This document shows positions 42,112 through 50,293 of a DNA stretch of 51,852 nt, one piece after another. Numbering within the stretch: the first letter of the stretch is position 1; every line of letters starts with the position of its first letter. The notes below the pieces were generated by a model. That model ran no database searches. It saw only the letters and a program-made list of their open reading frames with translations, and was not told the origin of the DNA. The stretch comes from Pseudomonas mosselii (GTDB taxonomy: Bacteria; Pseudomonadota; Gammaproteobacteria; Pseudomonadales; Pseudomonadaceae): contig NZ_QJRP01000034.1 of NCBI RefSeq assembly GCF_003205295.1, positions 1-51,852 of the forward strand. Direction: 5' to 3'. A program made the translations under genes and the position numbers.

Positions 42112-42888
42112 ATGACCGCCAGCGCCGACAAATTTACCCGCCAGACCCTGCTCGACGTCCAGCCCCTGACGCCCAACCTGTTTTCCCTGCGTGTCAACCG
42201 TGATGCCGGTTTTCGTTTCCGCGCCGGGCAGTTCGCCCGCCTCGGGGTGAGCAAGGCCGATGGCAGCATCGCCTGGCGTGCCTATTCCATGGTCAGCGCG
42301 CCTCATGACGAGTTCCTCGACTTCTTCTCCATCGTGGTGCCGGGAGGCGAGTTCACCAGCGAACTGAGCCGCCTGGGTAAAGGCGACACCTTGTTGATAG
42401 ACCGTCAGGCCTTCGGCTACCTGACCCTCGACCGTTTCGTCGGGGGGCGCGACCTGTGGCTGCTGGCCACTGGCACCGGCATCGCCCCTTTCATGTCGAT
42501 CCTGCAGGACTTCGAGGCCTGGGAGCGCTTTGACAACATCAAGTTGGTGTACTCGGTGCGCGAGGCGAAGGAATTGGCGTATGTGGACGAGATCGCCACG
42601 CTGGAGCAGCGCGACTACCTGGCGGAGTTCGCGGGCAAGCTGCAGTTCATCCCGGTGGTGACCCGAGAGCAGCATCCGGGCGCGTTGAATGCGCGGATCA
42701 CCACGCTGATCGAGAACGGTGAGCTGGAAAAGGCGGCGGGACTGGCACTGTCGCCGGAACATTCGCGGATCATGCTGTGCGGCAACCCGCAGATGATCGA
42801 TGAGACGCGCAAGGTGCTCAAGGCGCGCGACCTGCAATTGAGCCTGAGCAAGCGGCCGGGGCAAGTGGCGGTGGAGAACTACTGGTAA
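42112..42888 (+). CDS. fpr: Ferredoxin--NADP reductase
   Basis: Flavoprotein of 258 residues that passes electrons between NADPH and ferredoxin or flavodoxin, important for iron-sulfur repair and oxidative-stress defence. FAD-binding RAYSMVSAP (about residues 56-64) and the NADP site ATGTGIAPFMS are intact, and the C-terminus VAVENYW fits the proteobacterial Fpr subclass. ATG 42112 has GGAG 6 nt upstream; an in-frame ATG at 42100 overlaps that site and is unlikely. It is divergent from ppoR and ends at a strong terminator. Confidence 0.95.
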   Translation: MTASADKFTRQTLLDVQPLTPNLFSLRVNRDAGFRFRAGQFARLGVSKADGSIAWRAYSMVSAPHDEFLDFFSIVVPGGEFTSELSRLGKGDTLLIDRQAFGYLTLDRFVGGRDLWLLATGTGIAPFMSILQDFEAWERFDNIKLVYSVREAKELAYVDEIATLEQRDYLAEFAGKLQFIPVVTREQHPGALNARITTLIENGELEKAAGLALSPEHSRIMLCGNPQMIDETRKVLKARDLQLSLSKRPGQVAVENYW

Positions 42889-42915
42889 GGCACAACAGCG
42901 CCTTTTGGATCGTCG

Positions 42916-42951
42916 CCACTGGGGCCGCCGCAAAGCGGCCCCAGTGGTTTT
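42916..42951 (+). terminator. Rho-independent terminator between fpr and mscL
   Basis: CCACTGGGGCCGC (42916-42928) pairs perfectly with GCGGCCCCAGTGG (42935-42947), followed by TTTT. It ends fpr, and mscL on the other strand stops 9 nt later. Confidence 0.9.
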
Positions 42952-42956
42952 GTGCT

Positions 42957-43370
42957 TCAGGGTTGGCGGTTCTGCGCCTTTAGCAGGTCGCGAATCTCGG
43001 TCAGCAGGGTTTCCTCGGCGCTCGGCACCGGCGGTGCGGTCGGTGCCACGGCCTCTTCGCGCTTGAGGCGGTTGATCACCTTCACGCCCATGAAGATGGC
43101 GAAGGCGACGATGATGAAGTCGAGGATGGTCTGGATGAACTTGCCATAGGCCATAACCACGGCCGGCACATCGCCTTCGGCGGCCTTGAGCGTGATCGCC
43201 AGGTCGCTGAAGTCCACCCCGCCGATCAGCATGCCGATGGGGGGCATGATCACGTCGCCGACAAAGGAGGAGACGATCTTGCCGAACGCCGCGCCGATGA
43301 TGATACCCACCGCCATGTCGACGACATTTCCCTTGACCGCGAAGGCCTTGAATTCACTGAGCATGCCCAT
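42957..43370 (-). CDS. mscL: Large-conductance mechanosensitive channel MscL
   Basis: MscL, 137 residues, a homopentameric inner-membrane channel that opens under membrane tension to release solutes during osmotic downshock. Start MGMLSEFKAFAVKGNVVDMA, pore helix GIIIGAAFGKIVSSFVGDVI, second helix FIIVAFAIFMGVKVI and the C-terminal EETLLTEIRDLL are all characteristic. ATG 43370 has AAGGAA upstream; the longer frame to 43418 lacks such a site. It is divergent from radA. Confidence 0.97.
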   Translation of the reverse strand: MGMLSEFKAFAVKGNVVDMAVGIIIGAAFGKIVSSFVGDVIMPPIGMLIGGVDFSDLAITLKAAEGDVPAVVMAYGKFIQTILDFIIVAFAIFMGVKVINRLKREEAVAPTAPPVPSAEETLLTEIRDLLKAQNRQP

Positions 43371-43547
43371 GCTGTATTCCTTTGTTACGAATGGAGAGGT
43401 AAACGCAGTGTAAGCCACTAAAACGCTTCATGCGTGACGTTCGCAGCTACAGACTGTGTTTAGAGCGAATAGTTTTGTCGCCCGCCGCGGCCTCCGGGAC
43501 ACGTCCGTGTTCGGCTATCATGGCGGTTTTTCCCAGGAGACCCGCCC

Positions 43548-44915
43548 ATGGCCAAGGCCAAGCGCTTGTATGGCTGCACAGAGTGTGGCGCGACCTTCCC
43601 CAAATGGGCCGGCCAGTGCGGTGATTGCGGGGCCTGGAACACCTTGGTCGAGACCATGATCGAGAGCGGCGGCGCCGCGGCGCCGAGCGGGCGTGCCGGC
43701 TGGACCGGGCAGCAGGCGCAGATCAAGACCCTGGCCGAAGTCAGCGTCGAGGAGATCCCGCGCTTCACCACCAGCAGTACCGAGCTCGACCGCGTGCTTG
43801 GCGGTGGCCTGGTGGACGGCTCGGTGGTGCTGATCGGCGGTGATCCGGGGATCGGCAAGTCCACCATCCTGCTGCAGACCCTTTGCAACATCGCCACGCA
43901 GATGCCCGCGCTGTATGTCACCGGCGAGGAGTCGCAGCAGCAGGTGGCCATGCGCTCCCGGCGCCTGGGCCTGCCCCAGGACCAGCTCAAGGTCATGACC
44001 GAAACCTGCATCGAGACCATCATCGCCACCGCGCGCCAGGAAAAGCCGCGGGTGATGGTCATCGACTCGATCCAGACCATCTTCACCGAGCAGTTGCAGT
44101 CGGCCCCGGGCGGTGTCGCACAAGTGCGCGAAAGTACGGCATTGCTGGTGCGCTACGCCAAGCAGAGCGGCACGGCGATCTTCCTGGTCGGCCACGTCAC
44201 CAAGGAAGGCTCGCTGGCCGGCCCGCGGGTGCTCGAGCACATGGTCGATACCGTGCTGTATTTCGAGGGTGAGTCCGATGGTCGCCTGCGTCTGCTGCGG
44301 GCGGTGAAGAACCGCTTCGGCGCGGTCAACGAACTGGGCGTGTTCGGCATGACCGATCGTGGCCTGAAGGAAGTCTCCAACCCGTCGGCGATCTTCCTCA
44401 ACCGTACCCAGGAGGAAGTGCCGGGCAGCGTGGTCATGGCCACCTGGGAAGGTACCCGGCCGATGCTGGTGGAGGTCCAGGCGCTGGTCGACGACAGCCA
44501 CCTGGCCAACCCGCGACGGGTGACCCTGGGCCTGGACCAGAACCGTCTGGCCATGCTGCTGGCGGTGCTGCACCGGCACGGCGGCATCCCCACCCATGAC
44601 CAGGACGTGTTCCTCAATGTCGTCGGCGGCGTGAAGGTGCTCGAAACCGCTTCGGACCTGGCGTTGCTGGCCGCGGTGATGTCGAGCCTGCGCAACCGCC
44701 CGCTCGCCCATGGCCTGCTGGTGTTCGGCGAGATCGGCCTGTCGGGCGAAGTTCGCCCGGTGCCCAGTGGCCAGGAGCGTCTGAAGGAGGCGGCCAAGCA
44801 TGGCTTCAAGCGTGCCATCGTGCCCAAGGGCAACGCGCCGAAGGAAGCGCCCGCCGGGTTGCAGGTGATTGCCGTGACACGTCTGGAACAGGCGCTGGAT
44901 GCACTTTTCGAGTAA
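43548..44915 (+). CDS. radA: DNA repair protein RadA (Sms)
   Basis: RadA, 455 residues, a RecA-like ATPase that promotes branch migration of recombination intermediates. N-terminal C4 zinc finger (Cys10, Cys13, Cys24, Cys27), Walker A GGDPGIGKST at about residues 97-106, the RadA-specific VKNRFG motif, and a C-terminal Lon-like domain. An AGGAG site precedes ATG 43548 and a possible -10 TATCAT lies at 43516-43521. It is divergent from mscL; the has locus starts 73 nt after its stop. Confidence 0.97.
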   Translation: MAKAKRLYGCTECGATFPKWAGQCGDCGAWNTLVETMIESGGAAAPSGRAGWTGQQAQIKTLAEVSVEEIPRFTTSSTELDRVLGGGLVDGSVVLIGGDPGIGKSTILLQTLCNIATQMPALYVTGEESQQQVAMRSRRLGLPQDQLKVMTETCIETIIATARQEKPRVMVIDSIQTIFTEQLQSAPGGVAQVRESTALLVRYAKQSGTAIFLVGHVTKEGSLAGPRVLEHMVDTVLYFEGESDGRLRLLRAVKNRFGAVNELGVFGMTDRGLKEVSNPSAIFLNRTQEEVPGSVVMATWEGTRPMLVEVQALVDDSHLANPRRVTLGLDQNRLAMLLAVLHRHGGIPTHDQDVFLNVVGGVKVLETASDLALLAAVMSSLRNRPLAHGLLVFGEIGLSGEVRPVPSGQERLKEAAKHGFKRAIVPKGNAPKEAPAGLQVIAVTRLEQALDALFE

Positions 44916-44927
44916 CGCTGTTTTCTT

Positions 44928-44946
44928 GCAAGTGATTCTCAATAAC
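44928..44946 (+). promoter_or_regulatory. Fur-box-like site upstream of hasI
   Basis: GCAAGTGATTCTCAATAAC matches the 19-base Fur consensus GATAATGATAATCATTATC at 12 positions. It lies about 43 nt before the predicted hasI start, right after the radA stop, as expected for iron-repressed expression of an ECF sigma gene. Confidence 0.65.
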
Positions 44947-44988
44947 CAGTAGCATACCGCCACCTTGCGACCACCCCATGGAGAGCGT

Positions 44989-45492
44989 GTGGCGGAGTTC
45001 GACCTCAAGCGGCTGTTCACAAAGCACGCGAAAAATCTTCAGGGCCTGCTCTCGCGCAAGGTGCGCGACCCGCAGCTGGCGGCCGACCTGGTGCAGGACA
45101 GTTTCTTGCGCCTGGCCGAGCAGCAACGCCATGAGCCGATCGAAAATGCCCAGGCCTATCTGTACCGCACGGCGCACAACCTGATGATCGATCACGTGCG
45201 TCAGCAGCAGCGACGCAAGACCGACACGGTGCCCCACGAAGCCTTCGAGGCGATCGTCGAGGATGGCCCCGGGCTCGAGGAGCAGGCTGTGCGCGAGCAG
45301 CACCTGCGTCGCCTGCAGGCGATCCTCGACGAGCTGCCCGAACGCACCCGGGAAATCTTTCGCCTGAACCGCCTGGAAGGCATGACCCACGCCGAGGTCG
45401 CCCGGCACCTGGGGGTCTCCGACAGCTCGGTGCAAAAGCATCTGGCCAAGGCCCTGGCCTATGTGATGCAGTGCCTGCAGGAAACCGAATGA
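44989..45492 (+). CDS. hasI: ECF sigma factor HasI (FecI-like)
   Basis: Extracytoplasmic-function sigma factor of the iron-starvation group, 167 residues. Region 2 contains DLVQDSFLRLAEQQ and AYLYRTAHNLMIDHVRQQ, and region 4 has the helix-turn-helix THAEVARHLGVSDSSVQKHL. I prefer GTG 44989 (MAEFDLKRLF), with GGAG 5 nt upstream, over TTG 44965. A Fur-like site lies upstream, and the stop overlaps the anti-sigma start (ATGA). With the receptor and hemophore downstream this should be HasI, which directs transcription of hasR and following genes. Confidence 0.9.
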   Translation: MAEFDLKRLFTKHAKNLQGLLSRKVRDPQLAADLVQDSFLRLAEQQRHEPIENAQAYLYRTAHNLMIDHVRQQQRRKTDTVPHEAFEAIVEDGPGLEEQAVREQHLRRLQAILDELPERTREIFRLNRLEGMTHAEVARHLGVSDSSVQKHLAKALAYVMQCLQETE

Positions 45493-46550
45493 CCAACGGT
45501 TTACTGACAAATGCCGCTTCAGACGTCAGCCCAGACATAACCAGATCACGAGAGAACCGTGTGAGCAGCCAGAACGAGCAAGCCATCCGCGAGCAGGCCG
45601 CCGAGTGGGTGGTGCTGCAGCAGGCCGGTCCCCTGAACCCGGCGCAGCAGCACGCCTTGGATCAGTGGTGCGCCAGCGATCCCCGGCACGCCCAGGCCTA
45701 TGGTTTCGCCCAGGCCACCTGGGCTGACCTTGGTCAATTGGCAAGCTTGCCCGCCGTCTCGGCCGTTCGCCCCACGACTCCCCTTCAGGGCAGCCCGGTA
45801 CGGCGACGGCGACCTCGCTTGCGCCGGGTCGTCGCCAGTGCGGCGGCGCTGCTGCTGGCGGTGCTGACCGTGCAGCAAGGTCCCCAGGCCTGGCTGGGCT
45901 GGCACGCGGACTACCTTACGGGTATCGGCGAGGTGCGCCGGGTGACCCTGCCCGATGGCAGCCAGGTGGAGCTGGACAGCCGCAGTGCCCTCCAGCTCGC
46001 CTTCGACGATCGGGAGCGCCGCGTGCGCCTGTTGTCCGGTGAAGCCATCTTCACTGCCGCACCGATCACGGCCCGGGACGCCCGCCCGTTCGTGGTCGAA
46101 TACGCCGGGGCTACCAGCCGCGCCCTCGGTACACGCTTCGTGGTTGGCGCGGCGGGCGAGGGGGGCTGGGTCGGCATGCTGGAGCACAGCGTTGCGGTCG
46201 ACTTGCAAGTGCCGCCGTTGCGGGGGCAGGCCAGTCAGTTATTGGAGCAGGGCGAGAGCCTGCGCTATGACCAGCACAAGGGGGTACGACCCTGGCCGGG
46301 TCACGATCTGCGGCGAGCCACGGACTGGCAGCGCGGCGTGCTGGTGTTCGAACGCCAGCCGCTCGCCGAGGTGGTCGCCCGGCTCAATCGCTACCGTGCT
46401 GGCCAGTTGGTGGTTGCCAGTGACGCACTGGCCCGGCGTGAGGTCAGCGGAGTATTCCGCCTCGACCAGCTAGGCACCGCCCCGGTGGTGCTCGGTGACG
46501 AGCTCAAGGCCCGGCTGATCGAGCTTCCAGGCTTGGCCGTGCTGTACTGA
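45489..46550 (+). CDS. hasS: Anti-sigma factor HasS (FecR-like)
   Basis: FecR-type inner-membrane sigma regulator, 353 residues. A cytoplasmic DUF4880 domain (REQAAEWVVLQQAGPLNPAQ) is followed by one membrane helix at about residues 113-129 (VVASAAALLLAVLTVQ) and a periplasmic FecR domain (VRRVTLPDGSQVELDSRSAL) that receives the signal from the receptor. ATG 45489 overlaps the sigma stop and has AGGA upstream; GTG 45561 is an alternative that would remove 24 residues. It keeps HasI inactive until HasR is loaded with heme-hemophore. Confidence 0.9.
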   Translation: MTNGLLTNAASDVSPDITRSRENRVSSQNEQAIREQAAEWVVLQQAGPLNPAQQHALDQWCASDPRHAQAYGFAQATWADLGQLASLPAVSAVRPTTPLQGSPVRRRRPRLRRVVASAAALLLAVLTVQQGPQAWLGWHADYLTGIGEVRRVTLPDGSQVELDSRSALQLAFDDRERRVRLLSGEAIFTAAPITARDARPFVVEYAGATSRALGTRFVVGAAGEGGWVGMLEHSVAVDLQVPPLRGQASQLLEQGESLRYDQHKGVRPWPGHDLRRATDWQRGVLVFERQPLAEVVARLNRYRAGQLVVASDALARREVSGVFRLDQLGTAPVVLGDELKARLIELPGLAVLY

Positions 46551-46617
46551 ATGCGGCTTTGGCAAAATACTTTCAATTTTATTTACTGACTTTTCCTGCG
46601 CAGCTCGTCTGATTGTT

Positions 46618-46636
46618 GAGATTGATTTTCATTACT
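46618..46636 (+). promoter_or_regulatory. Fur-box-like site upstream of hasR
   Basis: GAGATTGATTTTCATTACT matches the Fur consensus at 13 of 19 positions, about 31 nt before the hasR GTG, in a 117-nt AT-rich gap. It suggests that hasR has its own iron-repressed control besides HasI. Confidence 0.65.
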
Positions 46637-46667
46637 AGAAAACGCCAACAACGGACGAGCAACCGCA

Positions 46668-49424
46668 GTGAGCACGCCACGACAACAACCCTTGCGCCCT
46701 CTGGGCCGCCTCGCCCTGGCCGGCAGCCTGGTCTTGGGCAGCTGTGCATTGCCGATGGGGATCGGCTTGGCACACGCCGCCGATTCGTCAAGCACCGCCA
46801 GCCGCAACCTGGTGCGTTTCGATATTCCGGCCCAGCCGCTCGACAGCGCGGTACTGGCCTACGCCGAGCAGTCCGGTGTGCAGGTGTTCTTCGACAGCCG
46901 CAAGCTGGCCGGCCTGCGCAGCGAAGGGCTGCAGGGCAGCTACCCGGCCGAAGAGGGCCTGCGCCAACTGCTGCGCGGCACGCCGGTACGCTACCACTTC
47001 AGTGCCGCCGGACAGGTTGGTCTGGAGCGTGTCGTCCAGGACGGCGAGGTCCTGGAGCTGGGCGCGACCCATGTCGACTCGCAGCGCGATGGCGATTGGG
47101 TGTACCAGACCCCGCGATCGGTGAGTGTCATTACCCGTGAGCAGATCGAGCAACGCGCTCCTCGTCATGCCGCCGACCTGCTTGAACAGACCCCGGGCGT
47201 GTACACCGCGGTCAACCAGCGTGACCCCGGATTGTCGGTGAACATCCGCGGCGTGCAGGACTATGGCCGGGTCAACATGAACATCGACGGCATGCGCCAG
47301 AACTTCAACGTCAACGGCCACCAGCAGCGCAACGGCGTGATGTTCATCGACCCCGAGTTCATCCAGGGTGTCGAGATCGACAAGGGCACCTCGGCCGGCA
47401 TGGGCGGTGCCGGGGTGATCGGCGGCATCGCCAGCTTCAACACCGTCGATGCTCGCGACCTGCTCGGTCCGGGCAAGGAAATGGGTGGTCGCCTGCGCGC
47501 CGGTCACGGTATCGGCGAATTGGGCAACGGCACCTACTTCAATGGCAGTGCGCTGTTCGCCGTCGGCAATCAAGCCGGCGATATCCTGCTTGGCCACAGC
47601 GAACGGCATTTCGGCAATTACCGCAGCGGTACGCAGAACGCCGACAACCTGGGCACGCAGATCCGCGGCAAGCTGGAGAATCGCGAGGCCTGGAAGAGCT
47701 GGCTGCATGGCGAAGTGGGGGCGATGGACAGCGTGACCCGCTCCCAGCTGTTCAAGTTCGGCCTCAACCTTGCCGACGACCAGCGTCTGCAGTTCAGCTA
47801 CATCGAGACCGACACCGACAGCAAGGACGCCTGGACCTACAACGATAGCAACGCCAACCGCTATTACTACCGGGTCACCGGCACCAACGACATCAATGCG
47901 AAGAATGCCGCGCTGGACTACAGCTTCACCCCGGACAACGACCTGATCGACTTCAAGGCCAAGCTTTACTACGTGACCACCCGCCAGGACCGCTGGAACG
48001 CCGACAACCTGTCCAGCGCCGCCACCGGCAACCGCGTCGAGGCCTACACCGACCGCTTCCAGACCGACACCTGGGGCCTGCAGTTGCAGAACACCTCGCG
48101 CTGGCACCTGGGACAGGCCGACACCCTGAGCTTCAACTATGGTACCGAGTTGTTCCAGGACAGCTTCCGCCCCAGCACCGAGCGCATCGCCGCGGCCAAC
48201 GAGGTGGAGTCGCTACCCTACGTGCAGGGCGCCAATCCCAAGGGCAAGCGGGTGATGGCCAGCCTGTTCGGCAAGCTTACCTACGAGCATGACGACTGGC
48301 TCACCCTGGATGCCGGGCTGCGCTACGACCGTTATCGCCTGAGCGGCAAGACCGGTGTCACCACCTGGATGTACCCCGAAGGTGTCACCGAGGTCGGCCT
48401 TACCCGCCAGCAGACCCACATGATCTTTGACGAGGACACCGAGGAGGGCCGCTTTTCGCCGACCTTCGGTATCGCGCTCAAGCCCGGGCCGGACTGGTTG
48501 CAGGTCTACACCCGCTGGGGCCGTGGCTGGCGCCCGCCAGCGGTGACCGAAGTGTTCATGAGCGGCCGCCCGCATGCCGGCGGCAGTGCCGAGATGGTCT
48601 ACCCCAACCCGTTCCTCAAGGCCGAGGAGTCGCACAACTGGGAGTTGGGGCTGAACATCTTCAAGGAGTCGCTGCTGCGCGACGGCGACCGTTTCGGTGC
48701 CAAGGTCGCCTACTTTGATACGCGCATCGACAACTTCTCGTTCCTCGATACCAATGTCTCGCTGCCCGGCAGCAGCGTGGCAGGCATCGCCCTGGGCCGT
48801 TCGGCCTACCAGAACAACCTGGAGACCACGCGCTTTCGCGGCGTGGAATACAGCCTGGATTACGATGCCGGTGCCTACTACGGCCAGCTCAGCTACACCC
48901 ACATGATCGGCAGCAACGAGTTCTGTTCCAACCAGTTCTACATGGGTGGCGCACAGCGTCTGGTCAGCGCCGGCACCGTCATGCGCCCGGTGCGGGTGGG
49001 CAGCCGCATCATCATGCTGCCGGTGCGCGTATCACGCGCCGAGGGCGCCGCAGACACCAACAGTATCGTCAGTTGCGGCGACATCATGGGCAACGCCTCG
49101 TACATGCCCGCCGACCGTGGCGCCCTGACCCTGGGCATGCGCCTGCTCGAGCGCACCCTGGATGTGGGCATGCGCGTGCGCTACAGCGAAGGCAATGGCG
49201 AGAACCTCAAGAGCCATACCTACAACCAGATCGACCAGGCCCAGTGGCCGCAGTACACGGTCTACGACCTCTACGCCAGCTACTGGATGACCCCCAGCCT
49301 GAACCTGGCCCTGTCGTTGGAGAACGCCACCGACGAGGCCTACTTCGTGGCCATGGGCGACGGCAACAACCTGTCGCTGGCCCGCGGCCGCACCTTGAGC
49401 GGCATGCTCGAGTACCGCTTCTGA
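46668..49424 (+). CDS. hasR: TonB-dependent heme/hemophore receptor HasR
   Basis: Outer-membrane receptor, 918 residues, which takes heme from the hemophore HasA and signals to HasS. It starts at GTG 46668 with a signal peptide ending near residue 38 (GIGLAHA). An N-terminal signalling (STN) domain follows (LVRFDIPAQPLDSAVLAYAE, about residues 48-105), then the plug (TPRSVSVITREQIEQRAPRH, RGVQDYGRVNMNIDGMRQNF) and a beta-barrel ending in the terminal aromatic LEYRF. The STN domain is consistent with surface signalling. Placement before hasA supports HasR over other TonB receptors. Confidence 0.92.
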   Translation: MSTPRQQPLRPLGRLALAGSLVLGSCALPMGIGLAHAADSSSTASRNLVRFDIPAQPLDSAVLAYAEQSGVQVFFDSRKLAGLRSEGLQGSYPAEEGLRQLLRGTPVRYHFSAAGQVGLERVVQDGEVLELGATHVDSQRDGDWVYQTPRSVSVITREQIEQRAPRHAADLLEQTPGVYTAVNQRDPGLSVNIRGVQDYGRVNMNIDGMRQNFNVNGHQQRNGVMFIDPEFIQGVEIDKGTSAGMGGAGVIGGIASFNTVDARDLLGPGKEMGGRLRAGHGIGELGNGTYFNGSALFAVGNQAGDILLGHSERHFGNYRSGTQNADNLGTQIRGKLENREAWKSWLHGEVGAMDSVTRSQLFKFGLNLADDQRLQFSYIETDTDSKDAWTYNDSNANRYYYRVTGTNDINAKNAALDYSFTPDNDLIDFKAKLYYVTTRQDRWNADNLSSAATGNRVEAYTDRFQTDTWGLQLQNTSRWHLGQADTLSFNYGTELFQDSFRPSTERIAAANEVESLPYVQGANPKGKRVMASLFGKLTYEHDDWLTLDAGLRYDRYRLSGKTGVTTWMYPEGVTEVGLTRQQTHMIFDEDTEEGRFSPTFGIALKPGPDWLQVYTRWGRGWRPPAVTEVFMSGRPHAGGSAEMVYPNPFLKAEESHNWELGLNIFKESLLRDGDRFGAKVAYFDTRIDNFSFLDTNVSLPGSSVAGIALGRSAYQNNLETTRFRGVEYSLDYDAGAYYGQLSYTHMIGSNEFCSNQFYMGGAQRLVSAGTVMRPVRVGSRIIMLPVRVSRAEGAADTNSIVSCGDIMGNASYMPADRGALTLGMRLLERTLDVGMRVRYSEGNGENLKSHTYNQIDQAQWPQYTVYDLYASYWMTPSLNLALSLENATDEAYFVAMGDGNNLSLARGRTLSGMLEYRF

Positions 49425-49506
49425 ACCAACCGGGTTTGCCCATTCCGGGCGACGCGAAGGCACGGAACGCGCCTTCGTCATTACTGTGCAACAACGAGGA
49501 ACCGTC

Positions 49507-50124
49507 ATGACCCTTTCCGTTAACTACGACGCCGCCTTCGCCAGCTCGACCGTCGACGACTACCTGGCCTTCTGGAGTGCCGGCTTCGTCACTGCCGGCC
49601 ATGGCTACAGCAACACCGGAGGCTTCAGCAACGGCACCTTCGATGGCGACCAGTACGCTACCCACGGTCGCAACAACTCCGACTACGCCTTCATTGCCGA
49701 CAGCGACAGCGCCAACGGTCTGCATTATGTGTTCGACCCGTCCAAGGCCCCGGGCGACAACCTCAACCACTACCTGTGGGGCTCGCTGGACAACGTCTCC
49801 CTGGGTGAAGTGCTCGGTGGTGGCAGCGGCAGCGACTTCAGCCTGGGCAACTACGTGGTCAGCTTCAACGGCCTGGATCTGGATGCCGCGCAGGGCGCCG
49901 GTCGTGCCGGCAACGAAGTGCAGAGCGTGATCTACGGCCTGATGCAGGGCAACACCTCGGCCCTGGAAGGCGTGCTGGACAACCTGCTGGCCGGTTATGG
50001 CGTCTCCACCAACAGTACTTTCGCCGAGATCGGTGCGGCCCTGGCCGCCGCCCCGGCTCACGCCGCTGCCGCCGAAGCGGTCGGCGTGCAGGCGCTGCCC
50101 GAGGACCTGGCCCTGGCGGCCTGA
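49507..50124 (+). CDS. hasA: Secreted hemophore HasA
   Basis: Hemophore of 205 residues that captures heme outside the cell and hands it to HasR. It starts TLSVNYDAAFASSTVDDYLA, like other HasA proteins. Candidate heme ligands are His32 (TAGHGYSN) and Tyr74 (LHYVFD), with the supporting His88 in NHYLWGSLD. There is no N-terminal signal; the C-terminal ALPEDLALAA is the uncleaved or processed signal for type I secretion. ATG 49507 has GAGGAA upstream; an in-frame start at 49486 is less likely. The first part of a type I secretion ABC gene follows. Confidence 0.95.
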   Translation: MTLSVNYDAAFASSTVDDYLAFWSAGFVTAGHGYSNTGGFSNGTFDGDQYATHGRNNSDYAFIADSDSANGLHYVFDPSKAPGDNLNHYLWGSLDNVSLGEVLGGGSGSDFSLGNYVVSFNGLDLDAAQGAGRAGNEVQSVIYGLMQGNTSALEGVLDNLLAGYGVSTNSTFAEIGAALAAAPAHAAAAEAVGVQALPEDLALAA

Positions 50125-50139
50125 GCGCAGGCATGAAAA

Positions 50140-50169
50140 AGCGAATGGAAGGTCACCCCGCCATTCGCT
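50140..50169 (+). promoter_or_regulatory. Hairpin between hasA and hasD (attenuator or processing site)
   Basis: AGCGAATGG (50140-50148 with A at 50140) pairs with CCATTCGCT (50161-50169), a 9-bp stem, 16 nt after the hasA stop. No T run follows, so it is not a standard terminator; partial termination or protection of hasA mRNA would let HasA be made in excess over the transporter. Confidence 0.5.
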
Positions 50170-50293
50170 GATCTGATGCACTTACCCCGCAGCCCGTGTC
50201 TTTGCCGGGCCCAGGCTGCGGCGGTGCGAATTCTGTGGCGACGACAGGGCGAATGCAATCGCCGGTCGGCGCCTTCTACGAGGTTTCCAACAA

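Noticed and set aside
43518..45020. 500-codon open frame antisense to radA
   Set aside because: No motif; radA on the plus strand is unambiguous.
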